The notes under the pieces: generated by a model | Database searches by the model: none | The model's input: only the letters and a program-made list of their open reading frames with translations | What the model was told of the DNA's origin: nothing | Assembly: GCA_948474755.1 (NCBI GenBank) | Contig: CAOLHI010000651.1 | Coordinates: 868,001 to 932,000, forward strand | Reading direction: 5' to 3' | Length of the DNA: 64,000 nucleotides | DNA from: Ctenosaura bakeri | Lineage: Eukaryota > Chordata > Lepidosauria > Squamata > Iguanidae | Shown here: piece by piece, positions 54,513 to 64,000 of the stretch | How positions within the stretch are numbered: the stretch's first letter is position 1 | How the letters are laid out: every line of letters starts with the position of its first letter | Program-made: the position numbers and the translations under genes

Positions 54513-54591
54513 ATAATGATTAATAATAATAATTTGACTCAAACAATTATTATTATTATTGTTATTATTAATAATCATTATATTATAATTT
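54513..54591. repeat. AT-rich perfect inverted repeat (TTA/TAA)
   Basis: ATTATAATATAATGATTAAT, then AATAATAATT on the left is the complement of AATTATTATTATTATTG...ATTAATAATCATTATATTATAAT on the right, separated by TGACTCAAAC. An approximately 30-bp stem of almost pure AT: strong cruciform candidate. Confidence 0.9.

Positions 54592-54622
<31 letters not shown>
54592..54622. repeat. (ATC)n microsatellite
   Basis: Ten ATC units directly after the AT-rich inverted repeat. They create a poly-His frame on the plus strand (54516-54917), which is not a gene. Confidence 0.95.
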
Positions 54623-55499
54623 GTGTACACAGTGTTTTCATCATCAACAACAAAAAATTCCCCTTTTTTTTTTGTTTTGCAGTAGTCAGACTTCACCTTG
54701 TGTTTTGTGTAATTACGGGCACTGCATTTTTGAAGCTGGGCCATCTCTCCTGCTGAGGCAATCAGTTCAGGTGGTGGGTGTGCCTAAACAGCAGATTAGC
54801 CACTCTCTGTCCTGCCTTGGAAGAACTCTTGCCTGTCTGTTATTGCTGATGTACCCTGTGCTCCAGAGTGGGGAAGTACCTGGCTTGGAGCCATTTCCTG
54901 CCCCTCCCAAGAAGTGATAATCAAAGTCCCCCTTCCACAGCCAGGGGCTGGCTCTGTGAGTGGACTGATACCTGAATGCTTGGCTCTGTGGGTCTTCAGA
55001 CCTAGGCCCTGTGGGTGGGGCAAGTGTAACTAGCAAAATGGCCTGTTGTTGGGGTGTAGGTGATTTTGTTAAACACCACTCCCACAGAATCTGGTTCTGA
55101 AGAGTTAAAGCCGGCCACTCACAGAGCTGGCTGCTAGAAATAGCACAGGATCTTCTTACCTTTGAGTGGGGGCGGGGGGGCAGTGGTTCTGCTGCAGGGC
55201 TGAATTTCTCTGTTGTATAACGGCATCCATTTCTTTCTTCTTTGGTGAGTGGTAGCAGCCTGGAGAGTCAGCTGGTGCTGGATGAGCAAGCATGCAGCCA
55301 TAGCTCCTCCTCCATCATCAGACATGGTGTGTGTGTGAAGTCTGTTGGTGATGCATTGGAGACACTGAAAGAGTTTGGACCACCCTATTATGAAGTATAC
55401 AGACAAGTGGAACAAAGAAAATGGTGGGATGAAACACTTCCTCTCCCTGCTTGGACCATGGGCAGCTGGTGGCGCATGGTTACATTCTGAACCAAATAA
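54623..55499. other. Moderately GC-rich unassigned segment
   Basis: GC content rises between ~54700 and 55260. A polypyrimidine-AG stretch at 54662-54681 looks like a splice acceptor by chance, but the following frame has a stop after a few codons. Probably an unrecognised old repeat. Overlapping frames on both strands are not supported as genes. Confidence 0.4.
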
Positions 55500-55795
55500 A
55501 TCCTGTGAGGAAGGCTTGAAGAACTTGGTGTATTTTGCCTGGAGAAGAGAAGACTGGAGGAGAATGGGAAGGGACATAACACTCCTTAAACAGAAGGACT
55601 GTAACACAGAATACAGCAACACTTTTTTCTGAAGCCTCCTTAAAGAAGATTTGACAATGGAAGCCATTTGCTGGAGTGGATGGGCTCTCCCTTTTGAGGT
55701 CTTTAGGAAGAGGCTGGATATCCACCATAGATACACTAGCTCTTGGTTTCCTGCATCAAAGAAGATATGAGACCCCTCAAATTCTATGATTCTTC
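55500..55795 (+). mobile_element. CR1-like LINE 3' end, degenerate
   Basis: AGGCTTGAAGAACTTGGTG, TTTGCCTGGAGAAGAGAAGA, GGGAAGGGACATAACACTCC, TTGAGGTCTTTAGGAAGAGG, CTGGATATCCACC and AAATTCTATGATTCTT keep the CR1 C-terminal order and the TTCTATGATTCT end. Diverged and internally shortened. Confidence 0.7.
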
Positions 55796-55959
55796 TCCAC
55801 TAGGCATGATAGGCCCTATCAGACATCTACATCCCTACCATCATTTGAGATTGTGTGTTGCATATCCATTAGGGTGAGCACTTTGGGGCATTGTGTATTG
55901 TAGGTTGGTAGCATACCAGTGATGATGATGATTGTCGTAGATCCTCCCATACACCAAGC

Positions 55960-56035
55960 TGCCACATGTGGAATCTTTTACCAACACCTGAGGTTTTAAA
56001 TTCAGCAAGGCATGTGCTCTACTATGGCTTTTACA
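55960..56035 (-). repeat. Possible tRNA-derived SINE fragment
   Basis: Minus strand reads AAAAGCCATAGTAGAGCACA, TGCCTTGCTGAATTTAAAAC; it recalls the GCTCAGTGGTAGAGCA...TTTGCATGCAGAAGGTCCC SINE head seen in squamates. Weak match. Confidence 0.25.
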
Positions 56036-56164
56036 CAGTAGACCAAATGCAGGCTGCCAGCCACATATGGCAGTAGATCCCAGGGCACAATAAACCAGCT
56101 TCTATAGGCTGCAAAAAAACAAACAAACAAAAAATAAGGGGCCTTCCAATACCATGGCAAGCCT

Positions 56165-56345
56165 CAATGTATGACCAAGGATGTGTTTTTGACTCAGTAG
56201 ATCACACGCTGAAAATAGTTTGGAAACTACAATTAGTACAGAATACAGCTGCAAAGTTACTAACAAGGCCTGGGAGTACAGGACACATCTCATGCATCTG
56301 GAAGCAGCTGTGCAGCTTTCCAGTCTGTTTCTGGGCTCCCTTCAA
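56165..56345 (+). pseudogene. L2-like LINE ORF2 scrap
   Basis: The plus frame contains LQLVQNTAAKLLTR, then GHISCIWKQL and APFKV. These parallel the LQLVQNMAARLVTG, HITPILKSLHWL and QYKVL blocks of the L2-like copies at 21241 and 63362. Only ~60 codons remain and the conserved LHWLP is already mutated. An older member of the L2 clade than the other two. Confidence 0.65.
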
Positions 56346-56593
56346 GGTGCCTCAATTGGGGATGGGCAAATCTATGGAGTTCAGTTTTGCTGAATTTCTC
56401 ATTTCCTAGACTGAAAACTTGATTTGGCTTGCAAAGATAGCAAAATGCATTAAATACAAGTCCACAACTCAGGTTTAAATAGAAGTCTGCAACTCAAAAA
56501 TAAAAATAGCTCAGGATTTACATTATTAATGGAAGTATTATAAAGTGATTAATAAACAGAGAATAAAAACAACTTTTCTTTAACCCCCCAAAA

Positions 56594-56659
<66 letters not shown>

Positions 56660-56700
56660 CTATCTATCTCATCTATCTACCTACCTTTCTATCTACTATT
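56594..56700. repeat. (ATCT)n microsatellite, compound
   Basis: About 17 perfect ATCT units, then interrupted CTATCT/CTACCT variants to ~56700. Confidence 0.95.
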
Positions 56701-57814
56701 TGTCTAATCTCCCTGCCCTTCAAATATTTCTGGCCTTACCTTCCTGCTAACTTGCATCTTTCCACATTTTATTTTCTTTTAAAAGCTCCATTTGTACTCT
56801 CATCTCCTGCCCCCACCATCCTCAGATTGCGTATGCTAGGACAGATGTGGAAGGGGAAAAATAAGGTAAAGAAGCACAAACACACACAGATATCTCAAAG
56901 GACTCAAAGAGTCCTCTCAATGACCATGAAATGGCTGACAGACCTCATCCCTTAACCAACACAGCAGGAAAGACAGGTCAGGTTCCAGCTGGAACTACCA
57001 CAGCAGGCTTTTTAGATAGTGATGACAGTTTGCTGGCCCTAGTATATTCACTCTTCTCCCATGCCCAGGAAAATCCATTTTTAAATTAGGTTCAACTTTG
57101 GTTTCCACAACTCACTTGGCCATCTCATTGTCTACATACTTGTCCAAAACAAAGCCTGGAAGAAGATCCACAGGCCTTCTTCACTTGTTATCATTATTAA
57201 TGTTCTCAGTTCTAGCCATGAACTTTGGTCATTATCCTAGGCACTGAGTAACCACAAAACTAACAGGATGCGGTCCCTGTCCAAAGAATTTACAGTCTCT
57301 CTAAGGCCCTGCATTTAAAATTGTCTAAGCTGAATGCAAACTGACAAACCCGAAAGATTAAAGATGCAATAAAAATACTTAAGAAAATTAAATAGTCATG
57401 AGATAAAATGGTGGGTGGGTCTGCTAATGAGTCAGCAATAGTGTCATTTTCTTAAAATGCCAGCTTTGGGTTGGGAAACAAAAAATATACTTCCCACTAC
57501 AGAAATGAGTAAAACAGGTATCAGTAAAAAATTCTGAGCACTGTTCTGTTCCATGACTAATACTAAATTATACGTAAATATATTTCAAGATCTAATGGGC
57601 TGGATTGATCCATTTAGGAAATTTCTGAGACAACATTCTTGAGGAGAAGGGAATTGTGGGCTGAATAAGGTTCAGTTTGTTCAGCCTTGGAACAGACACT
57701 GGCTATACTATGGAATAATTTTTTGGTGAACCTCTTCTGCCTCAGCCATGTGTCCAAATACTTCTGGTATTAAGGCAGACTCTCCACCTGCATCAAGAAG
57801 GCTAAATATAAAAT
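56701..57814. other. No recognised feature
   Basis: AT-rich, unique-looking DNA. No element ends or coding pattern. Confidence 0.4.
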
Positions 57815-57985
57815 GGTCAGAGCTGTCCGGCAGTGGAATATGCTGCCTCGGAGCATGGTGGAGTCTCCTTCTTTGGAGGTTTTTAAGCAGAGGCTGGATG
57901 GCCATCTGTTAGGAGTGCTTTGATGTGGGTTCCTACATGGCAGGAGGTTGGACTGTGGTCTCTTCCAGCTCTATGATTCTATGAA
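57815..57985 (+). mobile_element. CR1 LINE, short 3' end
   Basis: GTCAGAGCTGTCCGGCAGTG, GAATATGCTGCCTCGGAG, GGAGGTTTTTAAGCAGAGGC, TGGATGGCCATCTGTTAGGA, ending TCTATGATTCTATGA. Only ~170 bp, frame otherwise close to the CR1 at 38475. Confidence 0.92.
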
Positions 57986-58019
57986 AAGTTAGAAAAGAGC
58001 TGCATGTGAGACAAAATTT

Positions 58020-58610
58020 TATACTTCCAGAGTGGAAGGGTATAACCCGTCCTCCTCAGTAGCAGGTGGCTGTCCCTGCCTGTGCCTCACTGCCAGCAAG
58101 GGGGAGGAGGAGGAGAAAGCAGAGGAATGTCCGATACAAACAACTACTAGGGAAACCACAGAGCCGAGCCAGGACACAGTCCAATCCAAAGGTCCAGAAA
58201 GCAGAGGTCTGTCCAGAGGGGTCAAGGGAGCTGGAACACATAGGTCAAGAGGGCTTGCAAAATAATTTGTTACAAGTAAAGGGCAAGCCAGGCTGACAGA
58301 CTTAATAGCCACTGGGAACAGGTGTTACTTGTCATTGCTTCCTTAATCTAGCCAACGCAGCTTCCCTCTGAGCTGCCTGTTTCAGCCCCCTCCTTGATTG
58401 GCGGCTGAAGAGCACAGGTGACTGTAATTCCTCCAAATCACTGCTGTCCCCTGTCCCTCCGGAGCTGGCTGGGGCAACCTCTGCTTCTGCTTGTCTTTCA
58501 ACTGATGGGGATGTTTGCAAGTTGGTTTGGTCGATCACTGGCTTTGTTCCTGACACAATCAGTTGCTCCTCAACCTCAGAGCCATCATCTATCACAGTGG
58601 CTGTCATATT
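58020..58610. repeat. Unclassified GC-rich repeat-like segment
   Basis: Blocks such as AGAGCCGAGCCAGGACACAG, TCCAATCCAAAGGTCCAG and AACAGGTGTTACTTGTCATTGC recall a retroelement-derived repeat of reptiles. The minus frame at 58332-58607 (91 codons, acidic then Arg/Lys-rich: SSDLEEL, then RQSRRGLKQAAQREAALARL) is open to a stop at 58332. It may be a retroelement gag-like or untranslated remnant. I do not recognise a domain and do not assign function. Confidence 0.35.
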
Positions 58611-60579
58611 TGGGAAGGGACTTCAAAAAAATAGAAGATCTTACTGATGAAGATGATGACTTGATTTCTATCAGGAAAGCATCCTTTAGGTCAGGTTACA
58701 CCCTGGGTTTAGCTATGGGAAGTGCAAAATGAAGGTGTTGCCACCCAAATACTAATTCCTTACCCGTGAAATGTTTTCATTATCTACATTTCTAGCAACA
58801 TAGTAAATTAAAACATCAGTTGAACATTTAGAAATAGAGTTTGGACATCCAAAGAAAAAAGACAGGCAAAGTTAACAAGGGAATGTGAACACAGGCAAAT
58901 ATAAGAATCTTAGATTTGAACTGTTCGCAGTGTCTTGTTCACTGCTAGAAATTTGGCGACTGAGAAAAAAATTATTGGGGAGGTAAGAATTCTCATTTGG
59001 TAGGGCAATGCCCTTATAATCCCCTTGCTGCTACATCTCTGGATTACTTCAACGTGTGGAGGGCCAAGGCAACCAGCAAAATAAAAGTGGTATTAATAAA
59101 AGTGGTATTACAAGTACCATGCTAATGATTAGGCCCTGCATGATATGTCGATATTATGCTGGGGGATGTAAAGACTGCTTGTAAATTTTCTTCCCCTCAG
59201 TGAGAAAGGATGTCTTGACACACCAAGGAATCCCTGTCAAGAAAATTATGAGCCGCCATAAGATATTTTCATCCATGATGAATGTTTTTACCCCACCAAG
59301 GCCTTTGTGCAATTCCTACAGGAAGCCTTTGCTCAAAACCCGTCTCTTCTCACCTTTGTCAATCAAAGCAACCTCACATAGGAAGCATAGGACAGGATTA
59401 TTTTATTCATATCTCACTTTTCTTCCAGCATGGGACTGAAGGCATCTTATACCGGAGAGAAACAAAAAGATGTTTTCAAAAAGTACATTCAATAATAGTC
59501 CGCAACAAAACCAAAATTTGTGCAAAATTAATTTGTGCAAAAAAAGCTTCATTAGTGTGAAAAAAATTATCCAAAACAATAAATCTTCCAAAGGTGTATA
59601 AAAACTTTGTCCTGCTCAGTGGGTAAGAAAAAAAAGCAAAAAACCCCACAAAACCACATTTTTCATTCCTGTATATAAGAATGAAATAAGCAAATATTTA
59701 CAACTCTATGCTGTTGCCAATAGTTACTATTTTATCTGGCATATTTGAAAGCAGAACTTGGATCATTGCTTTTGAACAGTAATAGCTGGCATCCTGTCAG
59801 TGATTTACAATGGGGTAAGTCCAAATTCCACTATTGTAATTTTTTTCCTTTTTTTGACTGTTGTATGGGTTGGATTTCTCTTTTGACCGCACAGTGACCA
59901 AAAAAACAGCCCCAAACCCACCTTGTAAGCACCATAGTCCCCCCTCCAAACATCCATTTCCAGTTTGTCAGAGGGTGTGTGTGGGGGGAGTCAGTGGCAA
60001 CACATCCAGTTATTTTCTTTCAGTTGGGTATGCTGCAAGGATGTCACCTGCAGGTACATCCCAAGGAACTTTGGAGGCCCTAGCAAATGTTTTTTGCAGT
60101 GGCCCAGATAAAGGAAAATAGCTATATTTATCAGCACTGATCCTGCCCCGCCAACAACCTGGAAATGTTCTTTATGGGTGGGAGCTGTGGGGGTGATAAG
60201 GTGGGTTTGAGTAGTAGTAGCACTGGTAAATGTAGGCATGGAGATGTAGTTGCACAAGACACATACATCTCCCAATGCAGAATCTCAGCCAACTTTGTAC
60301 ATGATCCATTGCAAAGGACTCCCCAAGTAATTTCTCAAAGATACAGTCTTTTTAGTGCTTATATGTACTTGTTACTTTCCATGAATTTTTTAGTTCTTCT
60401 GTGTGTGCATGTGTAAGAAAATGGCCTTAAATTTGTGGTGGGGAAATGCCCTCAAAATGCCTCAAGAAAGCTGTTTTAGCACAAAGAAACTGATGATATA
60501 AATAAATAAATTTTACTCATTACATGGGAGAAAGTAATATCATTACCACTCTCCCATAAGGCATTACAAACAATTGCTA
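58611..60579. other. No recognised feature
   Basis: AT-rich DNA. A frame of Asp/Glu-rich codons at 58640-58670 (GATGAAGATGATGACTTG) is too short to judge. AAAA-rich stretch at 59620-59660. No element ends. Confidence 0.4.
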
Positions 60580-60665
60580 TTTCTGCACTAGGCTATTATA
60601 GGGCTATTATTCCACTTTCAACATCCTATGGAATCCTGAGGTTTGCAGTTTAGGAAGAGGCCTTG
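60580..60665. mobile_element. Partial palindromic GGGCC-ended MITE (P7), left arm
   Basis: CTATTTCTGCACTAGGCTAT, ATTATTCCACTTTCAACATC, CTATGGAATCCTGAGG and TTTGCAGTTTAGGAAGAGGC match the left arm of copies P2 and P3; the right arm is missing. Confidence 0.75.
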
Positions 60666-60984
60666 TCTTTATCTGTGACATGTTACATTACTAGGCTCTA
60701 GTAGAAAGAGATCTTAAAACTACCACAAACTCCTTTATATCCACTTAAGATTTGTTAGTTAATTTCTTATGGTAAGAGAAACTACAAAGGGGGTGGGGAG
60801 AGGAGGATGAATCCCTTTCTTGGATTCTGGAAAACTTACAAAAGTTAGAAAAGATACAGATAAAAATTTTCATCATTAAATCATACACAAATAATACCTA
60901 TTAATAGAATCAAAAGCAATTTAAACTATACCTGTTATAGAAATACAGAAAGTACAACAAATACAGATAATTATTAAAGGCCTT

Positions 60985-61165
60985 TTCTTTATAAGCAGTC
61001 AGCTCCCAAGGGCTGTCAAAATAAAAACTCTTCATCTGCTACATGAAGGATACCTTGGAGGAGGCTAACCTAATTTCTATAGAAAAGGAGCACCAGAGGT
61101 TGGGAGCAACCATTGAGAAGGCCCTCTCCTCCTTTCCCACCAGAAGTACTTGCAAATGTGGCCAA
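60985..61165 (+). repeat. Dispersed repeat, copy 2
   Basis: AGCAGTCAGCTCCCAAGG, ACCTTGGAGGAGGCTAACCT, AGAGGTTGGGAGCAACCATT and GAGAAGGCCCTCTCCTC correspond to the repeat at 4085-4357. Confidence 0.5.
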
Positions 61166-61345
61166 AGAGGTGGGCCTTACCACAGGGTTACAAAGCTTGG
61201 GCAGACTCGTATGGAAGCATGTGGACATTCAGATAACTTTGATCCAAGATGTATGGGTCTTGTGCTCATTTTCTCTTGGTGGATGTGTTTTGCTGCTACT
61301 TATTTTGCTCCTGATGTCCTGTAACATATGCACACACCTGTGCTG

Positions 61346-61349
61346 TCTG

Positions 61350-61401
<52 letters not shown>

Positions 61402-61460
61402 ATCTATCTAATCTATCTATCTATCTAATCTATCTATCTGTCTATCTATCCGTCCATCCC
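61346..61460. repeat. (CTAT)n microsatellite, compound
   Basis: About 13 perfect CTAT units, then alternating CTAATCTATCTAT and CTGT/CCGT variants. Frames give Ile-Tyr-Leu-Ser repeats and are spurious. Confidence 0.95.
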
Positions 61461-61514
61461 CATACAATGGAGACTAAAGAGTGTGAATGATTCTGGCATC
61501 AGCTTGGACTATGC

Positions 61515-61742
61515 TATAAGTAAGAAGCAATAGCAATAGCATGTTTATTTTTATACCACTTATCAGCTAAGTGCTCTCTAAGCGATTTACAATGTGTTAG
61601 CTAATTGCCCCCAACAAGCTAGGTACTCATTTTACTGACCTGCGGAAGGATGGAAGGCTGAGTTAACCTGGAGCTTGGCAGGATTGAACTCACAACCTTG
61701 TGGCTGCAGTACTGGCATTTAACCACTGTGCCACCAGGGCAC
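61515..61742 (-). mobile_element. MIR-like core-SINE
   Basis: Read on the minus strand: GTGGCACAGTGGTTAAATGC (box A), GGTTGTGAGTTCAATCC (box B), GGTTAACTCAGCCTTCC, then GGTCAGTAAAATGAGTACC (CORE region), AATTGCTAACACATTGTAAATCGC-like LINE-type 3' part and GTATAAAAATAAAC. Order and blocks match MIR/CORE-SINEs with an L2-type tail. Nearly full length. Confidence 0.85.
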
Positions 61743-62767
61743 ATACAGAATGTCCAAGAGCTATCAGAGAAATACACGAAAAAGTTGGACATTGGCAGCA
61801 AGTTGCCTGGTCTTTTCCTCTTTTGGGATGGTGCTCCTCCTCAATATGCAAAAACTCACACATTCAAAGTGCATTACATGCTATCGTAGTAACATGTTTG
61901 TGGATGATACAAGAATGTTGGCTGGTATATCACATAGCTACATTGTCTCTACATCTATATCTCCTGGTGCTACTCTCAAAAACTCACTTTATAAGCAGCG
62001 TAGACTTCTCCAAACATGGGTATTTCCATAGTGTCAGAGAGCAAAGCAAATGAGTGGGGACATGTCCAATTATTTTCATGTATCTGGACATGCTTTGGCA
62101 GGCACCAGTAAGGTGCATCTGGCACCTTTCTTGTGTGTGTTTGATCACCAAGTCAAGCACATTTTAGGCCTTTGTCAGTGGAGGAATAAAATGCTATTTC
62201 CTCCCTTCTAATGAAGCTATGTATATGATAGCTTAGCGGACACTGATCTTTCAGTTGTATTTTTATGCCATTTTATTTTATTTTATTTACATGTATGCAC
62301 CAACTCTGGGACCTTAATTCAGTAAATGCAAATTTTAAAAGATATATTACATATACCTTAAGGTGTCAGTGATTGGCTTTTTAGGTCTGAAGTAGAGAGG
62401 TTGAGCCATGTTATTTGAAAATGCCACTCAACAGTACTTTGAGGTTTTTGAAGCAAACTCTCTAAGCTTAGCTTACTTGTTAGTTATGAAATACAGTGAC
62501 TCACTATGGCAGCTGTAATAGTGTTGGCACCACTGAATATTTGTGTTTGTTTATATGGTCCACCTGTTTTTACCAAAATGTTTCTTTTCCTGTTAGAGAA
62601 TATCTGGAAATTAAAGGGGGAAAGAAGAAGAGAAAACAAAGATTGTGCCTGCTCTCCCCTGTTCCATCAGACTTCAGGAGCTGTCAATATTATCTTAAGG
62701 GAAATCCTAATAAATTGCACATTCCATTTTTATAAGGAAAAAAGATCAAGTTTACTACACCTTAATC
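61743..62767. other. No recognised feature
   Basis: Three overlapping plus frames at 61698-62053 of 63-117 codons read the same DNA in different frames without motifs. No repeats named. Confidence 0.4.
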
Positions 62768-62879
62768 CAGTGGTTTGCAAATACTGGTCCACCAAATGTT
62801 TTGGACTTCAGCTCTGAGAATTCTTGACTGTTGGCCAAGCTGGCTGGGGTTTCTGAGAGATAAACTTTGGGACCCACTG
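62768..62879. mobile_element. Short hAT MITE (GGACTACA-type), with TSD
   Basis: Left end CAGTGGTTTGCAAATAC, right end ACTTTGGGACCCACTG. Flanks CCTTAATC (62760-62767) and TCTTAATC (62880-62887) agree at seven of eight bases, a hAT-length duplication. The interior TTTTGGACTTCAGCTCTGAG / GGGGTTTCTGAGAGATAAAC is the palindromic core of the repeat family at 3294, so that family is probably hAT. Confidence 0.8.
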
Positions 62880-62916
62880 TCTTAATCTAACAAAATAGTC
62901 CATAGTAGCACCATTC

Positions 62917-63140
62917 TGGAGAGCCGGCATGATATAGTGATTTGAGCATTGGACTTACAACTCTGGAGACCAGGGATCAAATTGCCACTGAGCCGTGGAA
63001 ACTCACTGGATGACTTTGGGCAAGTAACACAGTCTCAGCCTCTGAGGAAGGAAAAGGCAAACCACCTCTGAATAAATCTTGTCAAGAAACCCCTGTGATA
63101 GATTCTCCTTAGGGTCACATAAATGGGAAACAGCTTTGAG
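62917..63140 (+). mobile_element. Sauria-type SINE
   Basis: GAGAGCCGGCATGATATAGTG, GATTTGAGCATTGGACTTAC, GGGATCAAATTGCCAC (box B, mutated), GGATGACTTTGGGCAAGTAA, CTCAGCCTCTGAGGAAGG, AATAAATCTTGTCAAGAAAC, then a diverged BovB-like tail TCCTTAGGGTCACATAAATG. Confidence 0.85.
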
Positions 63141-63361
63141 CAGCTCAACTACAAAGTGCTCTTTAACTACCTGACCCCGATTTTCTTTATGATATGCAGA
63201 CAAAAAATATTTTTACACATCCTCCAACGACCATCCCATCTCCGCACCAATACAATGAAATAATAGTGTTTATTCTATGAGCCAGACCGAGTTACATAAC
63301 ATGTGTTTTGCATTATTTTATTATTTATTTATTCAAACATTTCTGTCCTATACCATACCAA

Positions 63362-63877
63362 AAGATTAGCTTCCGGGCACAGTACAAGGTATTGGTTATT
63401 ACCTTTAAAGCCCTTTATGGCTTGAGGTCAGCCTACCTGCGGGATCGCCTTCTCCCATATAATCCGCCCCACACACTAAGGTCCTCTGGGAGGAATTTAC
63501 TGCAGCCCGTCAGAACTACGTTGGCTGCAGTTACCCAGAGGACCTTTTCTTCTATTGCTCCCAAGCTATGGAATGGCCAAGCTATGGAGGAGACCCCACA
63601 TATTGCCAGTCTTGATAGCTTTAAAAGAGCAGTCAAGACTGATCTCTTCCGACAGGCCTTCCCAGACTAGCATTTCCATCGCCTCCCATCTATTGCCTTG
63701 CTGCTTTGCTAACAGTAATTGATGGATTGTTAATTGTTGTGTATTTTAAGGGGTTGGTTTAGGTGGGTTGGTGGGTGGGGAGGATTGGGTATGTTTTTAA
63801 TGTATTTTAATGTATAATGTATTTTATGTTGTTCGCCGCCTCAATCCATGTGGAGAGGCGGGATATCAAATAAATTT
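63362..63877 (+). mobile_element. L2-like LINE, 5'-truncated 3' end
   Basis: Contains the same C-terminal coding block and 3' UTR as the copy at 21000-21667 (TTAATTGTTGTGTATTTTAAG, GGGTTGGTTTAGGTGGG, GGTGGGGAGGATTGGG, GGAGAGGCGGGATATC, AAATAAATTT), followed by an ATC tract. Inserted on the opposite strand from that copy. Confidence 0.88.
63367..63670 (+). pseudogene. L2-like LINE ORF2, C-terminal fragment
   Basis: About 100 open codons up to the stop at 63668-63670. Motifs are QYKVLVITFKALYGL, AYLRDRLLPYNPPH, RSSGRNLLQPVRT, APKLWNG and FKRAVKTDLFRQAF. Relative to 21241 it has a two-residue insertion at NGQAMEE. It lacks the upstream LVQNxAARLVTG and LHWLP blocks, so truncation is stronger here. 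No catalytic domain remains. Confidence 0.85.

Positions 63878-63916
<39 letters not shown>
63878..63916. repeat. (ATC)n tract at LINE tail
   Basis: Thirteen perfect ATC units directly after AAATAAATTT of the L2-like LINE; sense strand reads (ATC)n, the complement of the (GAT)n tail of the sister copy. Confidence 0.95.
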
Positions 63917-64000
63917 TCAGGGTATCATACAGGTAAAGTCAATGCTAAAAAGTTAAAGGAATACAGAACAATAAAAATAATTTACATAGACTAAACACAT

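Noticed and set aside
54662..54681. Polypyrimidine tract followed by CAG, resembling a splice acceptor
   Set aside because: The downstream frame meets a stop after about ten codons in the likely phase and no matching donor or branch context was convincing.
54516..54917. 133-codon plus frame with a poly-His run
   Set aside because: The His run is the ATC microsatellite and the Ile/Asn-rich start is the AT-rich inverted repeat; no domain and an overlapping minus frame.
55134..55736. 200-codon minus frame, the longest outside L1
   Set aside because: It runs through the degenerate CR1 on the antisense strand (55500-55736) and a Pro/Gly-rich spacer. Composition is non-coding-like and no motif is visible.
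1..64000. CRISPR array, operons, phage or prokaryotic system
   Set aside because: No direct-repeat and spacer pattern, no dense same-strand ORFs, and repeats are exclusively of vertebrate type. The tandem arrays are microsatellites.

Overview
This window looks like non-coding nuclear DNA of a squamate reptile (lizard or snake). The assignment rests on the repeats. BovB-type RTE LINE fragments, tRNA-derived SINEs ending in a BovB-like 3' tail (Sauria-SINE type), CR1 LINEs with ATTCTATG-type 3' ends, L2-like LINEs, L1 elements, a MIR-like core-SINE and long AGAT and ATC microsatellites sit together in AT-rich DNA. I found no convincing host exon, tRNA, rRNA or CRISPR array. Most long open frames belong to transposons or are chance. 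The window reads as intergenic or deep intronic DNA shaped by repeated transposon insertion.

Layout. At 0-10 kb lie a hAT/Charlie-like MITE, BovB remnants, small SINEs, three palindromic MITEs and a ~1 kb inverted duplication. At 10-18 kb lie a CR1 3' end and a full-length but decayed L1 on the minus strand (11978-17696) with a 14-bp target-site duplication (TSD). At 18-29 kb the DNA is repeat-poor, apart from a palindromic MITE interrupted by an L2-like LINE and a degenerate CR1. At 29-32 kb a Tigger-like MITE is split by a solo LTR and then by a CR1. At 32.4-36.8 kb a young L1 carries an ORF2 broken by only two stop codons and lies inside a MITE copy with a 17-bp TSD. At 37-46 kb are a hAT transposase fossil, a CR1, several GC-rich TIR elements, a hAT MITE with a perfect 8-bp TSD, a second Tigger-like MITE and a second solo LTR. 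At 47-64 kb are a paired TIR element at 48-49 kb, Sauria-type SINEs, microsatellites, CR1 and L2 pieces and a MIR-like SINE.

The main biological content is the stratigraphy of nested insertions. The best candidate for something not well described is a set of TIR elements whose ends are GGGCC(A/C/T)TTTCC-like and whose flanks show 3-bp duplications (TAA, AAA, CAA and similar). This fits PIF/Harbinger-type non-autonomous transposons. There are at least nine full copies in 64 kb, in a GC-rich ~390-530 bp class and a ~200 bp self-complementary hairpin class. All family names are from recognition by eye; no database search was possible.
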